The notes: a model not told the origin generated them from the letters alone. A stretch of 64,000 bases of DNA from Gambelia wislizenii (GCA_030847615.1 JAUMIR010000014.1:16096501-16160500); one strand, 5' to 3'. Shown: positions 9,536 through 20,800, numbered from the stretch's first letter. Numbers and translations are program-made.

Positions 9536-10070
9536 TACAGTTACCTCCTCCCTTTTATTTCCTTGAGCAGCATCTTCCATCTGATGATGAGGTCAGACAA
9601 TAAGGAAATGCATCTCTCCCTACCACTCTCTCACCAACCTGTGCATCCTGCCCTTCTCTCAAAACTCAATTTTACTACAGTCTGCTACCATGGAAACAAC
9701 ATCTCTGCCTTTCTCTGTTAGTCCATGCCGAGGCAACTGGCTTCCAGAGCCTTGAGATTCTGTCCGCACACAGTAGCTTTTCTCAACCTGATGGCTTCTC
9801 GGGCTGCAATGCCCATTGTCCACAGCCAGTAGAGGGAAAGCTGGCATCCAGATTTGGGAGAAGGTGGAAGGAATAAAACCAGCCTGTTCATAAAGAGCGT
9901 TAAAAACAAATATAGCATTGGGAAATAGCTTTCCTCTCCCACAAATGCTAAATCCAATTTTGAGTTGGAGTTCTCAGGGGCTGCATTCCAGTGGTGAGAG
10001 GGGCCAAATGTGTGGGGGTCTAAACATACTTTCAGGGGCTGGTTTTCAAGTTCTTATTGCCACTGTGCAT
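9536..10070. other. Unassigned intergenic stretch
   Basis: No gene or repeat family that I can name. The overlapping minus-strand frames at 9659-9957 have no domain. Confidence 0.5.
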
Positions 10071-10071
10071 C

Positions 10072-10226
10072 TCCACTGTAGAAATAATGTGGTTTGACCC
10101 CACTTTAAGTGCTGTAGCTCCATTCTATGGAATCCTGGGATTTGTAGCCTTTAGCCTTCTCAGCCAAAGAGTGCTGGTGCCTCACAAAACTACAAATCCC
10201 AGGATTCTGTAGGATGGTGCCATGAC
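10072..10226. mobile_element. Palindromic MITE (TGGAATCCTGGGATTTGTAG family)
   Basis: tctatggaatcctgggattt at the left is mirrored by aaatcccaggattctgtagg at the right. Six further copies of the same foldback design occur in the window. Confidence 0.8.
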
Positions 10227-10351
10227 AGTTCTTCTTCTTATTATTATTATCTTTATTTCTGTCCACTTTCCCCCCGATTTGGGACTCAAAGTGGTGTATA
10301 ATAGAAAGACATTGATAAAATCAGCAAAATACAAAAGGTAAAACAGAATTA

Positions 10352-11062
10352 CAGTTGCCCCTTCGTATTCGCTGGGGTTTGGTTCCAGGATCCCCCATGG
10401 ATACCAAAATCTGTGAATACTCAAGTCCCATTCTATGCTCTCTCTGGCTTTTCTCCGCAAACGAAGATTCAGGAAGGACTCATCCCACGCTTTCTGCAAG
10501 CGTGCTGATGACTAAAAAGGCCAATCCGAGATAAACAAGTCCGGTTGCAGAAAGCACAGCAGAAGGTCTTGGGTGATGTTTTTGGGTTGTGATTCTTTCT
10601 GTGTTGTCGTTTCTCTTCAAGACTTGTTTGGTGTGAGTTCTCAAATAAGGCTGCAGCATTGTGGATAGTGCGTCTCCATGCCTCCCGATGTGAGGCCAGG
10701 GTGGACCACTGTTGGTGATCAATTTGGCCGAGCCTGAGATGTTGTTTCAGGGAGTCTTTGTATCGCTTTTTTGGAGCGCCCCTCTTACGCTGACCCGTGG
10801 CGAGTTCACCGTAGAGTATTACTTTTGGGAGGGGATGGTCCTCCATGCTAGAAACATGCCCTGCCCAGCGCAGCTGTGTTCTCAATATCATGGCCTCAAT
10901 GCTGGTAATCCCTGCTTGCTCAAGGACAGCAACATTTGTCACATAGTCAGTCCAGTGTATATTTAGGATTGTGCGTAGACAGCGCTGATGAAAGCGTTTG
11001 AGGAGTCGTAGGTTGTGGCTAAAATCCGTGGATACCAAATCTGTGGATGCGGAGGGACAACT
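10352..11062 (+). mobile_element. Tigger-like MITE inside L2, itself split by a LINE
   Basis: TA-flanked. It starts CAGTTGCCCCTTCGTATTCG, continues tggttccaggatcccccatg, and ends ggataccaaatctgtggatg followed by cggagggacaact. The inner 10437-11010 is LINE sequence. Confidence 0.88.
10437..11010 (-). mobile_element. Second LINE family, 5'-truncated copy
   Basis: Minus-strand frames encode TYRHHLRLL-type sequence, then QRCLRTILNIHWTDYVTNVA, LRWAGHVSSMEDH, and a C-terminal Cys/His finger (CAFCNRTC ... RIGLFSHQHAC) ending GMSPS-stop. A single frameshift splits the ORF. The 3' UTR is only about 35 bases. Confidence 0.88.
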
Positions 11063-11861
11063 TAACAAAAAGTGAAAAACAGCTAAAATTTTCAAAACAC
11101 ACAAATATACATGTTCACAATACATACACATACCCCAGCACAACCATTAACAGAGATTGGCAAAGGCCTTCTGAAACAAGAAAGTTTTTATTTGGCTCCG
11201 GAAGGAAGGCAGGGAAGGTGCCCATCTGACTTCTAAGGGCAGGGAGTTCTAGAGCCTGGGGGCAGCCACTGAGAAGGCTCTCTCCAGACTTCCCACCAGA
11301 TGTACCTGGGAGGTTGGAGGGGCAGAGAGAAGGGCCTCCCCAGCAGATCGAAGAGCCTGGGCTGGTTCATAATGGAGAATAGGGTCCTTCAAATAACCTG
11401 GACCTGAGCCGTGTAGGGCTTTAAAGGTCATAACCAGCACTTTGAATTGGGCCTGGAAACAGACTGGCAGACAATGGAGCTGCTCTAACAAGGCAGTGGT
11501 ATGGCCCCTGCAGCCAGTTACTGTGGTGTCAAACTGTATTGTTTCTACTGTGTAGAGGCACCCTTATAGGAGAGGGATGCCAACCTTTTAAAAAAGGGGG
11601 CAGTAAAAAAGGAAACTGGGAAGCCTATGGATGCGAAGTAAAATAAGCAAACAGGGCTCCTTTACCTTTAATGGTTGTGAAGCAATTTCAGCAGTCATTG
11701 CTTTAATGACAAGTAACACCTGCTGAAACCCCTTTTTCTACACAACTGTTAAAGGTACAGGAGCCCTCTCCTTTATTTCACCTGGTAATCCTAAGGAAGC
11801 CACTCAGGGTAGGGGGTTTGGCCATCTGGGGAAGCCCAAAAGGCTGGATTCAGATCCTTTT

Positions 11862-11938
11862 GTTGTTGCTATATGCCTTCATACTGAATCTTGATTTATG
11901 GCAACCCTATTCTAGGGTGTTCTTGGAAAGATTTCTTC
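11862..11938 (-). mobile_element. Sauria-type SINE tail fragment
   Basis: ttgttgttgctatatgcctt and ttatggcaaccctattct are the reverse of the common Sauria tail. It is cut off by the CR1 tip that follows. Confidence 0.7.
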
Positions 11939-12056
11939 AGAATCATAGAATCATAGAATCATAGAATCATAGAACTGCAGAGTTGGAAGAGACCACGAGG
12001 GCCATCAAGTCCAACCCCCCTGCCACGCAGGAAATCTTGATCAAAGCATCCCCGAC
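11939..12056 (-). mobile_element. CR1 LINE 3' tip with four ATCATAGA units
   Basis: (aatcatag)n, then agttggaagagaccacgagg, then gccacgcaggaaatcttgat. Truncated after about 110 bases. Confidence 0.85.
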
Positions 12057-12255
12057 TGGAAGTTGTCTCTCATGGTAGCTTGTTGAAGATTGTTGACTTG
12101 GAGTCTCTTCTTTAAGATGCCACTCCTCTTAAGTTTGAACTTAAGATGAAGATTTAGTTTACATCTTACGAGGCGATGATCTGTTTGGCATTCTGTACAG
12201 GGCATCACTCGAGTATGACGGACGTCGCGAATGTTTCTCTGGTGGACCATTAATG
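12057..12255 (-). mobile_element. LINE endonuclease-domain fragment
   Basis: The minus-strand frame reads DVRHTRVMPCTECQTDHRLV followed by RCKLNL. The TDHRLV motif corresponds to the S/TDH motif near the end of APE-type LINE endonucleases. This is probably the upstream part of the same LINE family as at 10437. No other copy in the window covers this domain. Confidence 0.7.
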
Positions 12256-12655
12256 ACCACTAATGTTCAGTTATATACTACAGCAAGGGAACTTGGTAAT
12301 GCAAATGTTTTGGCTGAATCATGTAATGTCCCAACAGCCATCTAGAAAATATATGACCTAGAAACGCATGATCTTAGCAAAAAGACCAAGAACCAATTGA
12401 TGGAGTCAAGCATAGTACAGCTTCTGTCCACCCAGATCAGCAGTGGTTATACCATACTATACACATTCTGCTTAAGGCACCTGAAGAGGTACTTGGACAA
12501 TAATCAATAAATCAGATTTGCTTTTATGGTTCATAATTCTGTAATCGGGACACTGCAAGGTATGAATGAGTGCTATAATTATTTCTCCATGCTTTATTCA
12601 TTTTCATAATATGGTAATATCACTTTACCTGAATCCAAAAGACATGTGTCTTCAA
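12256..12655. other. Unassigned intergenic stretch
   Basis: Unique-looking AT-rich DNA with no coding signal. Confidence 0.5.
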
Positions 12656-12842
12656 GGAATTTCCAGTATATGGTGACACTGAGGCACACCTATCAAAGGG
12701 TTTTCTTGGCAAGGTGTGTTCAGAGGAGGTTTGCTATTGCATTCCTCGGAGGTGGAGAGAGTGGCCCCAGTGGGTTCCCGTGGCTGAGTGGGGATTTAAA
12801 CCTTGGCCCTTGGAGGGCTGAAACCAGCTCCAGAGGCTGAGA
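12656..12842 (-). mobile_element. Sauria-type tRNA-derived SINE, partial
   Basis: Reverse of the SINE body: ttttcttggcaaggtgtgtt, cagaggaggtttgc and ggctgagtggggatttaaac. The tail is degraded. Confidence 0.8.
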
Positions 12843-12956
12843 TGCCTTACCCCCTGCTAGAAATCCTGCTCAGCATCTGACAGCTCAGCTCATGGCTTCA
12901 TCCAGGGAAACTCAGGTATAGATTTGCATGCCATACCCCCCCCAACTGTCTCAATT

Positions 12957-13432
12957 TCATAGAATCACAGAGTTGGGCGAGACCCCAAGGGCCACCCTGT
13001 CCAACCCCATTCTGCCATGCAGGAACCCACAATCAAAGCACTCCTGACAGATGGCCATCCAGCCTCTGTTTAAAATCCTCCAAAGAAGGAGACTCCACCA
13101 AATACCCAGGCAGCGCATTCTACTGCCGAGCAACTCTTAGGACTTTTTCAGACAGGAGTTTTCACGCAAGAAGACTCCGGAATAGTTACGACGCTGTCAT
13201 GCGGCAGGGGGTCCGTTTCAGATGACGCTGTCCCTCTCTCAGCATCGTCCATGTCACTTCCATGTATGATTGGAGGCAGCCGTGCCATATGTTACTCTTG
13301 GAAGTTGCAGCTTGTTAATATCCTTTTTGAATTGTGGTGCCCAGAACTGGACACAGTATTCTAGGTGAGGTCTGACCAAGGCAGAATAGAATGGCATTAT
13401 TACTTCCCTTGATCTAGACACTATAGTTCGAG
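12957..13432 (-). mobile_element. CR1 LINE with a foreign or replaced middle
   Basis: CR1 3' part at 12957-13140 and an upstream CR1 block at 13310-13432 (aactggacacagtattctag). The 170 bases between (13141-13309) are not CR1 and contain an internal gacgctgtc repeat. Confidence 0.8.
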
Positions 13433-13772
13433 GAAAGTATTAATGCCATTCTGTTCTGGCAGGGACAATCTCAGTTAATCTTCTTCTGTCCCACTTTTTC
13501 AGCTGTTTTTAAAACCTCGCAGGTTCTCTCATCTTCTTCCACTTTGCCATGCCTTCCTTCAGTTAGTGCAAACCAAGTTCAAAGTGCAAACATAGTTTTC
13601 ACTCAACTCAGCAGGGGGAGAAGAAAGGAGGGAATAGAACCTTATCCTTCCCTGTAGACTCAAGCGAGAGCAAACGGCTGTAGTTTCTCTCCTGCCCTGT
13701 GTGTTCTTCTTGACCACACTCTGATGCTGCACACATGTCTCTGGTTTTATCTGTGAAATGTTGGAGGGTATG
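13433..13772 (+). mobile_element. MITE with CATACCCTCCAAC ends, 5'-truncated
   Basis: Shares ctgtcccactttttcagctg, aggttctctcatcttcttcc-type and agcaaacggctgtagtttct blocks with copies at 25657, 33364, 39077 and 43955, and ends GTTGGAGGGTATG. The left end is replaced by CR1. Confidence 0.75.
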
Positions 13773-14080
13773 GTGTATGTGTGTATTCTGACCCTGTGGA
13801 CAAAAAGAATTCAGCCTCTGATGCTTGTTGGCTGCCTGGAGAATCCAAAGGCATTTGCCCCACCGGGCAACATGTGTTACAAACAGATGCTTTGTTAACA
13901 CAGAGAAATTAATTTCTCCCTTAGGGAAGAGCAATTGCTTTTGAGCTCAGCTTCTCCGCAGAAGAGATCTGTACCACTAACCTTTTATTCACACATGACA
14001 GTGTGCCATCTGCTGGCCAGTTGAGCCTGTCTCTTTTCCTCCTGTTTTCCCTGCTTTCTTTAGGCGACCATCCATAGAAT
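13773..14080. other. Unassigned stretch
   Basis: No supported feature. The minus-strand frame at 13608-13934 overlaps the MITE. Confidence 0.4.
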
Positions 14081-14083
14081 AGA

Positions 14084-14722
14084 ATCATAGAATCAAAGAG
14101 TTGGAAGTCACCTCAAGGGCCATCCAGTCCAACCCGCTGCCTTGCAGGAATACCCAATCAAAGCATTCCCGACAGATGGCCATCCATCCTCTATTTAAAA
14201 ACCTCCAAAGAAGGAGACTCCACCACACTCCCAGGCAGTGTATTCCACTGCTGAACAGCTCTTACTGTCATGAAGTTCTTCCTAATGTTAAGGTGGATTC
14301 TCTTTTCCTGGAATTTGATCCCATTGCTCCGTGTCCTAGTCTCTGGAGTAGCAGAAAACAAGCTTGCCCCATCCTCAGTATGACATTCCTTCAAATATTT
14401 AAACATGGCTATCATGTCCCCTCTTCACCTTCTCTTCTCCAGACTAAACATGCCCAGCTCCCTAAGCCACTCCTCATAGGGCATAACGGCTTCCAGACCT
14501 CCCACCATCCTGTTCACCCTCCTCTGGACACATTCCAGCTTCTCAATATCCTTCTTGAATTGTGGTGCCCAGAAGTGGACACAGTATTCCAGGTGAGGTC
14601 TGACCAAAGCAGAATACAGTGGCACTATTATTTCCCTTGATCTAGACACTATACTATTAATGCAGCCTAGAATCACATTGGCTTTTTTAGCTGCTGCATC
14701 ACGTTGTTGACTCATGTCATCC
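14084..14722 (-). mobile_element. CR1 LINE, about 640-bp copy
   Basis: 3' tip at the left, then in order the [45 protein letters not shown] and [17 protein letters not shown] blocks on the minus strand. Frameshifts split the ORF. Confidence 0.93.
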
Positions 14723-14727
14723 CTTCC

Positions 14728-14822
14728 TATACACAGGTTCCACATGTATGGATTCAACCAACCACGGCTCGACAACATTCAGGATAAAAAAACACCAAAA
14801 AAAGCTAATCTTGCTGTTTGAA
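14728..14822 (+). mobile_element. Tigger-like MITE remnant
   Basis: acaggttccacatgtatgga, ttcaaccaaccacggctcga and aaagctaatcttgctgtttg match the left part of the MITE at 1411. The rest is missing. Confidence 0.6.
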
Positions 14823-15225
14823 ACATGCTTTAGTCAATAGGGAGAAGTTGCATCAATAAGGTAAGCTTCAAAAATAAATGCACAGATTTAGGGGGGAAAT
14901 GAATTTTTAAGAAGGGTATGAGTTTTGTTGTGAAAACTGAAAACAACATTTCAGAAGTTGAAATGAGATGACTGGAAGAAAATGCAGGTGGGAGTTGGTG
15001 AAACTGAATGGAATTGACCCTGAAAGGTTTTCGCACCCCCTAGCAGAGACTTGCACCTTGAGCAAGGTGTGGGGGAGGCATGACGTAGCCCTGGGTTCAG
15101 ATGTGGCCCCAAGGTGTTTTTTTTAATTGTGGCCCCTGACATCTCCAGACTCCTTCCATTGCCCCCTTTTTGGTGGGGGGAGAAGATGAATTGTTTCTCC
15201 TGAACACTTCCAGCACTGGCAATTC
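14823..15225. other. Unassigned stretch
   Basis: Unique-looking DNA. No gene supported. Confidence 0.4.
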
Positions 15226-15440
15226 ACCTTGTTGTGTGCCTTCAAATCATGTCTGATTTATAGTGACCCTAAGGTGATCCTATCATGGGGTTTTCTTGAC
15301 AAGATTTGCTCAGAGGGGCTTTGCCTTTGCCTCTCTCTGAGGCTGAGAGAATGTGACTTGCCCTAGGTCACCTAATGGGTTTCCATGGCTGAGTGGGGAT
15401 TTGAACCCTGGTGTCCAGAGTTGTAATCCTTGCTGGCCCG
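15226..15440 (-). mobile_element. Sauria-type SINE, near full length
   Basis: Tail ttgttgtgtgccttcaaatc at the left; body ttttcttgacaagatttgct and tgagagaatgtgacttgccc; tRNA-like head (ggctgagtggggatttgaac) at the right. Confidence 0.9.
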
Positions 15441-15484
15441 TTATTCAGAAAAGGAAGCGGACTTCCAGAAATTTGGAATTGTAG

Positions 15485-15583
15485 ACTCATAGTGTTGGAA
15501 GGGGCTGCAAGGGCCATCTAGTCCAATCCGCTGCCATAGAGGAATGTGCAACTAAAACACTCCTAAAAGATGACCATCCAGTC
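15485..15583 (-). mobile_element. Older CR1 3' fragment
   Basis: actcatagtgttggaagggg, tctagtccaatccgctgcca and aagatgaccatccagt: a diverged CR1 tip cut by the next CR1 tip at 15584. Confidence 0.8.
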
Positions 15584-16475
15584 TCATAGAATCATAGAGT
15601 TGGAAGAGACCACAAGGACCATCCAGTCCAACTCCCTGCCATGCAGGAATACACAATCAAAGCATTCTCGACAGATGGCCATCCAGCCTCTGTTTAAAAA
15701 CCTCCAAAGAAGGAGACTCCACCACACTCCCAGGCAGTGTATTCCACTTCCAAACAGCTCTTACAGTTAGGAAGTTTCTCCTAATGTTTAGGTGGAATCT
15801 TTTTTCCTGTAGTTCGAACCCACTGCTCCATGTCCTAGTCTCTGGAGCAGCAGAAAACAAGCTTGCTCCATCCTCAGTATGACATCCCTTCAAATATTTC
15901 AACATGGCTATCCTGTCCCCTCTCAACCTTCCCTTCTCCAGACTAAACATGCCCAGCTCCCTAAGCCGCTCCTCATATGACATCATGGCTTCCAGACCTC
16001 CCACCATGTTGGTCACCCTCCTCTGGACACATTCCGGCTTCTCAATACCTTTCCTGAATTGTGGTGCCCAGAACTGGTGAGGTCTAACCAGGTGAGGTCT
16101 AACCAAAGCAGAATACAGTGGCACTATTACTTCCCTTGATCTAGACACTATACTCTTATCAATGCTGCCTAGAATTGCATTGGCCTTTTTAGCTGCTGCA
16201 TCATACTGCTGAATCATGTTCAGTTTGTGGTCCACTAAGACTCCTAGATCCCTTTCTCATGTACTGCCCTCAAGCTAGATGTCACCCATCCTATATCTGT
16301 GCATTTCATTTTTACTGCCCAAGTGTAGTATCTTACATTTCTCCTTGTTGAAATTCATTTTGTTAGTTTTGTCCCAGCTTTCTAATCTTTTGAGGTCATT
16401 TTGGATTCTGATCCTGTCCTCTGAGGTATGAGCTACCCCACCTAATTGGTGTCATCTAATATTTTCAAGCCATAT
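15584..16475 (-). mobile_element. CR1 LINE, longest intact-frame copy
   Basis: 3' tip at 15584. The minus-strand ORF of 192 codons (15657-16235) reads through the [35 protein letters not shown] and RAVWKWNTLPGSVV blocks. A small local duplication (caggtgaggtctaacca at about 16078-16105) repeats VRPH. Upstream 3'-ORF sequence continues to about 16475. Confidence 0.93.
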
Positions 16476-16657
16476 GTCACCCATCCTATAGATGTCTATT
16501 TCGTTTTTCATTGCTGGGGTTTTGCTTGGTTTTCTTTCATTGTGGGCAATGTGTGTGACCCCTGGACTTTTCTAGGTCAAATAACTATCCCCTAGATCCA
16601 TTGTTATTGCTCACCTATGGAATAAACCCACAAACCCCTGAAAATCCATTGTTCTTC

Positions 16658-16727
16658 TCTCATAGAATCATAGAATTGCAGAGTTGGAAGAGACCACGAG
16701 GGCCATCCAGTCCAACCCCCTGCCATC
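16658..16727 (-). mobile_element. CR1 LINE 3' tip
   Basis: atagaatcatagaattgcag, agttggaagagaccacgagg and tccaaccccctgccat, then a break. Confidence 0.88.
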
Positions 16728-16761
16728 TCCTTTGATACCTTCTCTTCCCTACCATCTAGAT

Positions 16762-17135
16762 CAGTGGTTCTTAACTTATGTCCATAGATCGCCCCAGGGG
16801 GGCATAATGTCCTCACAGGGGGTCTGTGCAGGCTTGGAGGCTGGTCATCCCCCCTCCTCTCAATGGAGCGGCCACATGACAGGAGCCAAGGCAAAGGCTG
16901 AGTGTCTGGCTTGGCCTGCACATTGCCATTCAATTCGCTCCAGCCACAAACTTGCAGGAAGAAGCAGGAGAAAAGTCTTTCCTCCCCCTCCATTGCCTCT
17001 GAGGGAAGGGTTAATGGATGGTGTAATTGTATCATCATCATCATGGTTTTAAATCTTGAGTTAACTCTTGGGGGTCCACAGCAACAAAGGATAATTAAAG
17101 GGGGTTCCTGGTAAAGAAAAGGTTAAGAGCCACTG
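16762..17135 (+). mobile_element. hAT-like MITE (CAGTGGTTC family), copy 2
   Basis: CAGTGGTTCTTAACTTATG to AAGGTTAAGAGCCACTG. The flanking 8-mers atctagat and ctctagaa share tctaga, consistent with a decayed 8-bp TSD. About 80% like the copy at 2917. Confidence 0.82.
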
Positions 17136-17483
17136 CTCTAGAAGGTTATGGTTTTAAATAATTTCCTTGTTTCTTGGTAAGCAACCAGCACTCCTGCACC
17201 CAGATGTCAGTGAAGCTGGGCAGGGCAGCTGAGTGAGTGTGTTTTGCCTGTGAGTTCCTAGCAGCCTCTCTAGCAGCCTCTCTGCTCGGTCCCTAAACAA
17301 AGGTGTGTTTCCTTCCCGCCTCACTTCCCGCTTCTCTCTCTCTCTCTGCCTTGGCTAGAATAACTTGCCACTCAGCGTTGGCAAGCAGATACAGAAGGAA
17401 ACCCTTGGTGAGTTCCAGTTTGCAGGGAAGCAGGTAAAGGAATCCATTGGAGTAGGAAGGGGGTCAAGTGGCATACTTTGGGG
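17136..17483. other. Unassigned stretch
   Basis: Contains a (TC)n run at 17334-17347. No gene supported. Confidence 0.4.
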
Positions 17484-17914
17484 ATTTCCTTGCAACTCTC
17501 ACTCTTCCCCTTTCCCCTGGCATTGCTATCAGCTAGGGATGTAGTTCTTGGTAACTTCTTTCTCAAAGGAAGAAACAGGGATGTAACTTGAGCAATTGTC
17601 TTCCTGCTGTGAGAAAGTCTTTTGAATAGTATGCAAATTGTGCTTCTGCACACAATTTGTGCACCAGGGTTCTTTGTGCAGAAAACAGCATTTTCTGCGC
17701 AGGAACTGGCCTTATCAAATTTTGGGCAGAATATTCCCAAAATAGCAAATAGTCTTGGAAAACTGGACAGTTTTCAAAGACTTTCTCACAATGGGAAGAC
17801 AATTGCCCAAGTTATGTCCTTGTTCCTTCCTTTGAGAAGGAAGTTACCGAGAACTTCATTCCGAGCTGATAGCAGTGCCAGCAGAAAGGGGGAAAATGAG
17901 ATTTGCAAGGAAAT
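17484..17914. repeat. Foldback element with arms of about 140 bp
   Basis: The left arm, 17484-17625 (atttccttgcaactctcact ... gtgagaaagtcttttga), is the reverse complement of 17774-17914 at roughly 84%. About 148 bases lie between. The mirrored frames at 17372-17802 (minus) and 17622-17918 (plus) come from this palindrome. No transposon family recognised. Confidence 0.88.
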
Positions 17915-17924
17915 ATGAAAATTC

Positions 17925-18800
17925 TGTACAGAATTCTGAAGTGAAGAGAAGACTGAGGGGAGACATGCTTGTCCTCTTTAAATACCTCAAGGGGTGTCAC
18001 GGAGAGGAAGGGGCCGGACTGTTCTCTGCTGCCCAGAGGGCTGGTCTAATGGTTATAAGGTACAGGAGAGTCGATTTTGATTGAATGTGAGAAGACACTT
18101 CTTAACAGTAAGAGCAGCAGTGGACCCAATTGCCTAGAGAGGTGATGGAGTCGTCTTCTCTAGATGTCTTCAGAAAGATGGCTTGGGTCCAGATTATTTG
18201 AAGAACCGTATTTCCCTCTATGAACCCAGCAGGACATTAAGATTGGCTGGAGAGGCCCTTCTTTCTATCCCACCACCTTCTCAGGCTTGTTTGGTAGAAA
18301 CAAGGGAGAGGGCCTTTTTGGTGGCAGCTCCCAGACTTTGGGGCTCCCTCCCTAGAGAGGTTAGGATGGCCCCATCTTTACTCTCCTTCAGGCAGCAGCT
18401 TAAAACATTTTTATGCCACCATGACTTTGTTGACAAATGAAGGTTGGATTGCTAGTGCTTCTGTTTTTAAGATCTATTTTTAATTGTTATGGAGTTTAAA
18501 AAATGTTTTATCATTTATATGGAATTTTAATGATATAAGTTATTTAATCTCTTTTTAATTCTTATTTATTGTACTATGTTTTTTAGCCATCGTTGTTTTA
18601 AATGTTGCAAGCTGACTTGGGTCCCTCCATAGGGAGAAAGGTGAGATATAAATAAAATAAATATAATAAATATAATAATAATACTAAGAAGAAGAAGGCT
18701 GGACAGCTACCTGCTGGGGATGCTCTAGGCTAGCTGGAGATCATGCATTGAGCAGTGGGTTGGGCTCGATGAGGTCGCTTCCATGATTCTATCATTTTAA
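17925..18800 (+). mobile_element. Older CR1 subfamily copy, split by an L2
   Basis: 17925-18178 has agactgaggggagacatgct and aaatacctcaaggggtgtca. It resumes at 18697 with aggctggacagctacctgct and ends tgattctatcat at 18796. The interior is L2. Confidence 0.85.
18179..18696 (+). mobile_element. L2-type LINE 3' end inside CR1
   Basis: It encodes GPDYLKNRISLYEP, RAFLVAAPRLWGSLPREVR and FRQQLKTFL (L2 ORF C-terminus), then a T-rich 3' UTR and an (ATAATA)n tail near 18650-18690. CR1 flanks read cagaaag and agaagaag, a possible short TSD. Confidence 0.88.
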
Positions 18801-19087
18801 TTTTCTGCATAGAAAATTCTGCACAGAAATGCTGCAATTGGGGCGATGACTTCTGCACAAAATTCACTTGTGGCGTTTTTAGCATAGAAAACAGAAAAAA
18901 ACAATGGTTCAAGTATAGGGTTGCCATAAGTCCCGGAAAACCAGGAAAATCCTGGATTAGAGGGACAGAAAGTTGTCTCGTCTGGTCGGGTTGCTTCAAG
19001 CAGCAGATCCTGGATTCTGACTCCAGGCTTTCTGTCTGCATGCTCTCTGCTCTGGGTAAGTGGGGAGTGAGTGCAAAAGGCAGGAGT

Positions 19088-19830
19088 CATAGCATCATAG
19101 AATCATAGAGTTGGAAGAGACCACAAGGGCCATCCAATCCAACCCCATTCTGCCATGCAGGAATACACAATCAAAGCACTCCCACAGATGGCCATCCAGC
19201 CTCTGCTTAAAAACCTCTAAAGAAGGAGACTCCCACACACTCCCAGGTAGCAGTGGATTCCACTTCCGAACAGTTCTTACTGTCAGGAAGTTCTTCCTAA
19301 TGTTTAGGTGGAATCTCTTTTCCTGTCATTAGAACCCATTGCTCCGTGTCCTAGTCTCTGGAGCAGCAGAAAACAAGCTTGCTCTATCCTCAGTGTGACA
19401 TCCCTTCAAATATTTAAACATGGCTATCATGTTCCTTCTCAACCTTCTCTTCTCCGGGCTAAACATGCCCAGCTCCCTAAGCCACTCCTCATAGGGCATC
19501 ATGGCTTCCAGACCTCCCACCATCCTGGTCACCCTCCTCTGGACACGTTCCAGCTTCTCAATATCCTTCCTTAATTGTGGTGCCCAGAACTGGACACAGT
19601 CTTCCAGGTGAGGTCTGACCAAAGCAGAATAGAGTGGCATTATTACTTCCCTTGATCTGGACACTATACTCCTGTTAATGCAGCCTAGAATCACATTGGC
19701 TTTTTTAGCTGCTGCATCACACTGTTCATTCATGTTCAGCTTGTGGTCCACTAAGACTCCTAGATCCCTTTCACATGTACTGCCCTCAAGCCAGGTGTCA
19801 CCCATCCTATATCTGTCCATTTCATGTTGG
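19088..19830 (-). mobile_element. CR1 LINE, about 740-bp copy
   Basis: Minus-strand ORF of 178 codons (19329-19865) covering [20 protein letters not shown] through [20 protein letters not shown], then a frameshift and the 3' tip at the left. Confidence 0.93.
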
Positions 19831-20684
19831 AGTGTGCAGAACAGGCAGCAGTAGAGAGAGTTCAAAGGAAAATCAAGAGAGAAGAAAGAAGGTCAGCAAT
19901 TTGCTTGTATGTATGCATGGTGAGTCTGGCCTCCAAGGTAGAAGCTCTGGGAGAGGGGCAGTGTACCTTTTGGTCATTGCCAGGAGGCAGGATGGCCCAG
20001 CGAGGAAATGGGTCCTCTTTCCTGCTCATCTGGTTGGCGGCAGCAGCTAGAAACCCAGTTTTGCTTATTTAAATCATGGGAATCTGCTGCATGATCACTC
20101 CCCAAACTCCCCCCTCTGCTGGCCAGGGGGGGTGAGTTCTCTTCCCTGCTGGGCTGACTTGCCTGGTCAGCAGCAGCAGCTGTACGCCCCTTTGCCCCCA
20201 GTCCCCCAATCCCACCCAGCCGCCTCCATGACCTGCAGGGCTTCACCTTCCTATCAAAGCTCACAGGCTTGCTGGATGAAGGCTGCTGGATGGGTCTCTT
20301 CCAGCCCATCCACTTCCCCTGGAAGAAATCGGCAGCGGTGGCAGGAAGGTTTCCGTGGCAGGAGGGAGGAGAGAGCCATCCTCCCCCTTCCTGGTCAAAA
20401 TGTGGGTACTTTTGTCCCAGTTTTTTTTGGCAGAAAATTATGACAACCCTATTCTGGTGTCAAGAAACAAACAAAAAGCATGTTTGGCGTTTTTGCAGAA
20501 TAAGTCCCAAATGAAAGATTCTTGTCAGTCCAAGATTCTACTCATCAAATTTCCCAACATTACAAGAAACATGTTTTTCAACCATTTTTGAATGTTGTTT
20601 TCCTGTCTACGGTCAACTGACAGGGTCTCCTTTCAAGGCCATGCTTCACATCTGGCATCCTTGGCTGAGAGTGGGGACTTGGTT
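19831..20684. other. Unassigned stretch, partly GC-rich
   Basis: No supported gene. Overlapping frames at 19775-20443 on both strands lack domains. 20396-20450 resembles the tgtcccagtttttttt part of the CATACCCTCC MITE. Confidence 0.4.
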
Positions 20685-20800
20685 TTTATTATTATTATTA
20701 GTAATAATAATAATAATAATAATAATTTATTTATATCCCGCCCCTCTACAAAATGTAATTGGGGCGGCTTACAACATTAAAAATATATACATATAAAACC
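20685..20800 (-). mobile_element. L2-type LINE 3' tip
   Basis: (TAATAA)n followed by tttatatcccgcccctctac and gcggcttacaacatt, the reverse of the L2 end at 8225-8320. Confidence 0.8.

Larger units (their letters stand above)
10227..11515 (-). mobile_element. L2-type LINE 3' end, split by a MITE
   Basis: Minus-strand L2. The left part (10227-10349) has the (TTATT)n tail and gggactcaaagtggtgtata. The right part (11065-11515) encodes the L2 C-terminal blocks GSGPGYLKD and RAFSVAAPRLW on the minus strand. The interruption is the MITE at 10352-11062. Confidence 0.8.

Noticed and set aside
15657..16235. 192-codon minus-strand frame that looks like a gene
   Set aside because: It is the C-terminal part of the CR1 LINE ORF, as are the similar frames at 14425, 19329, 26592, 30263, 46531 and 58880.
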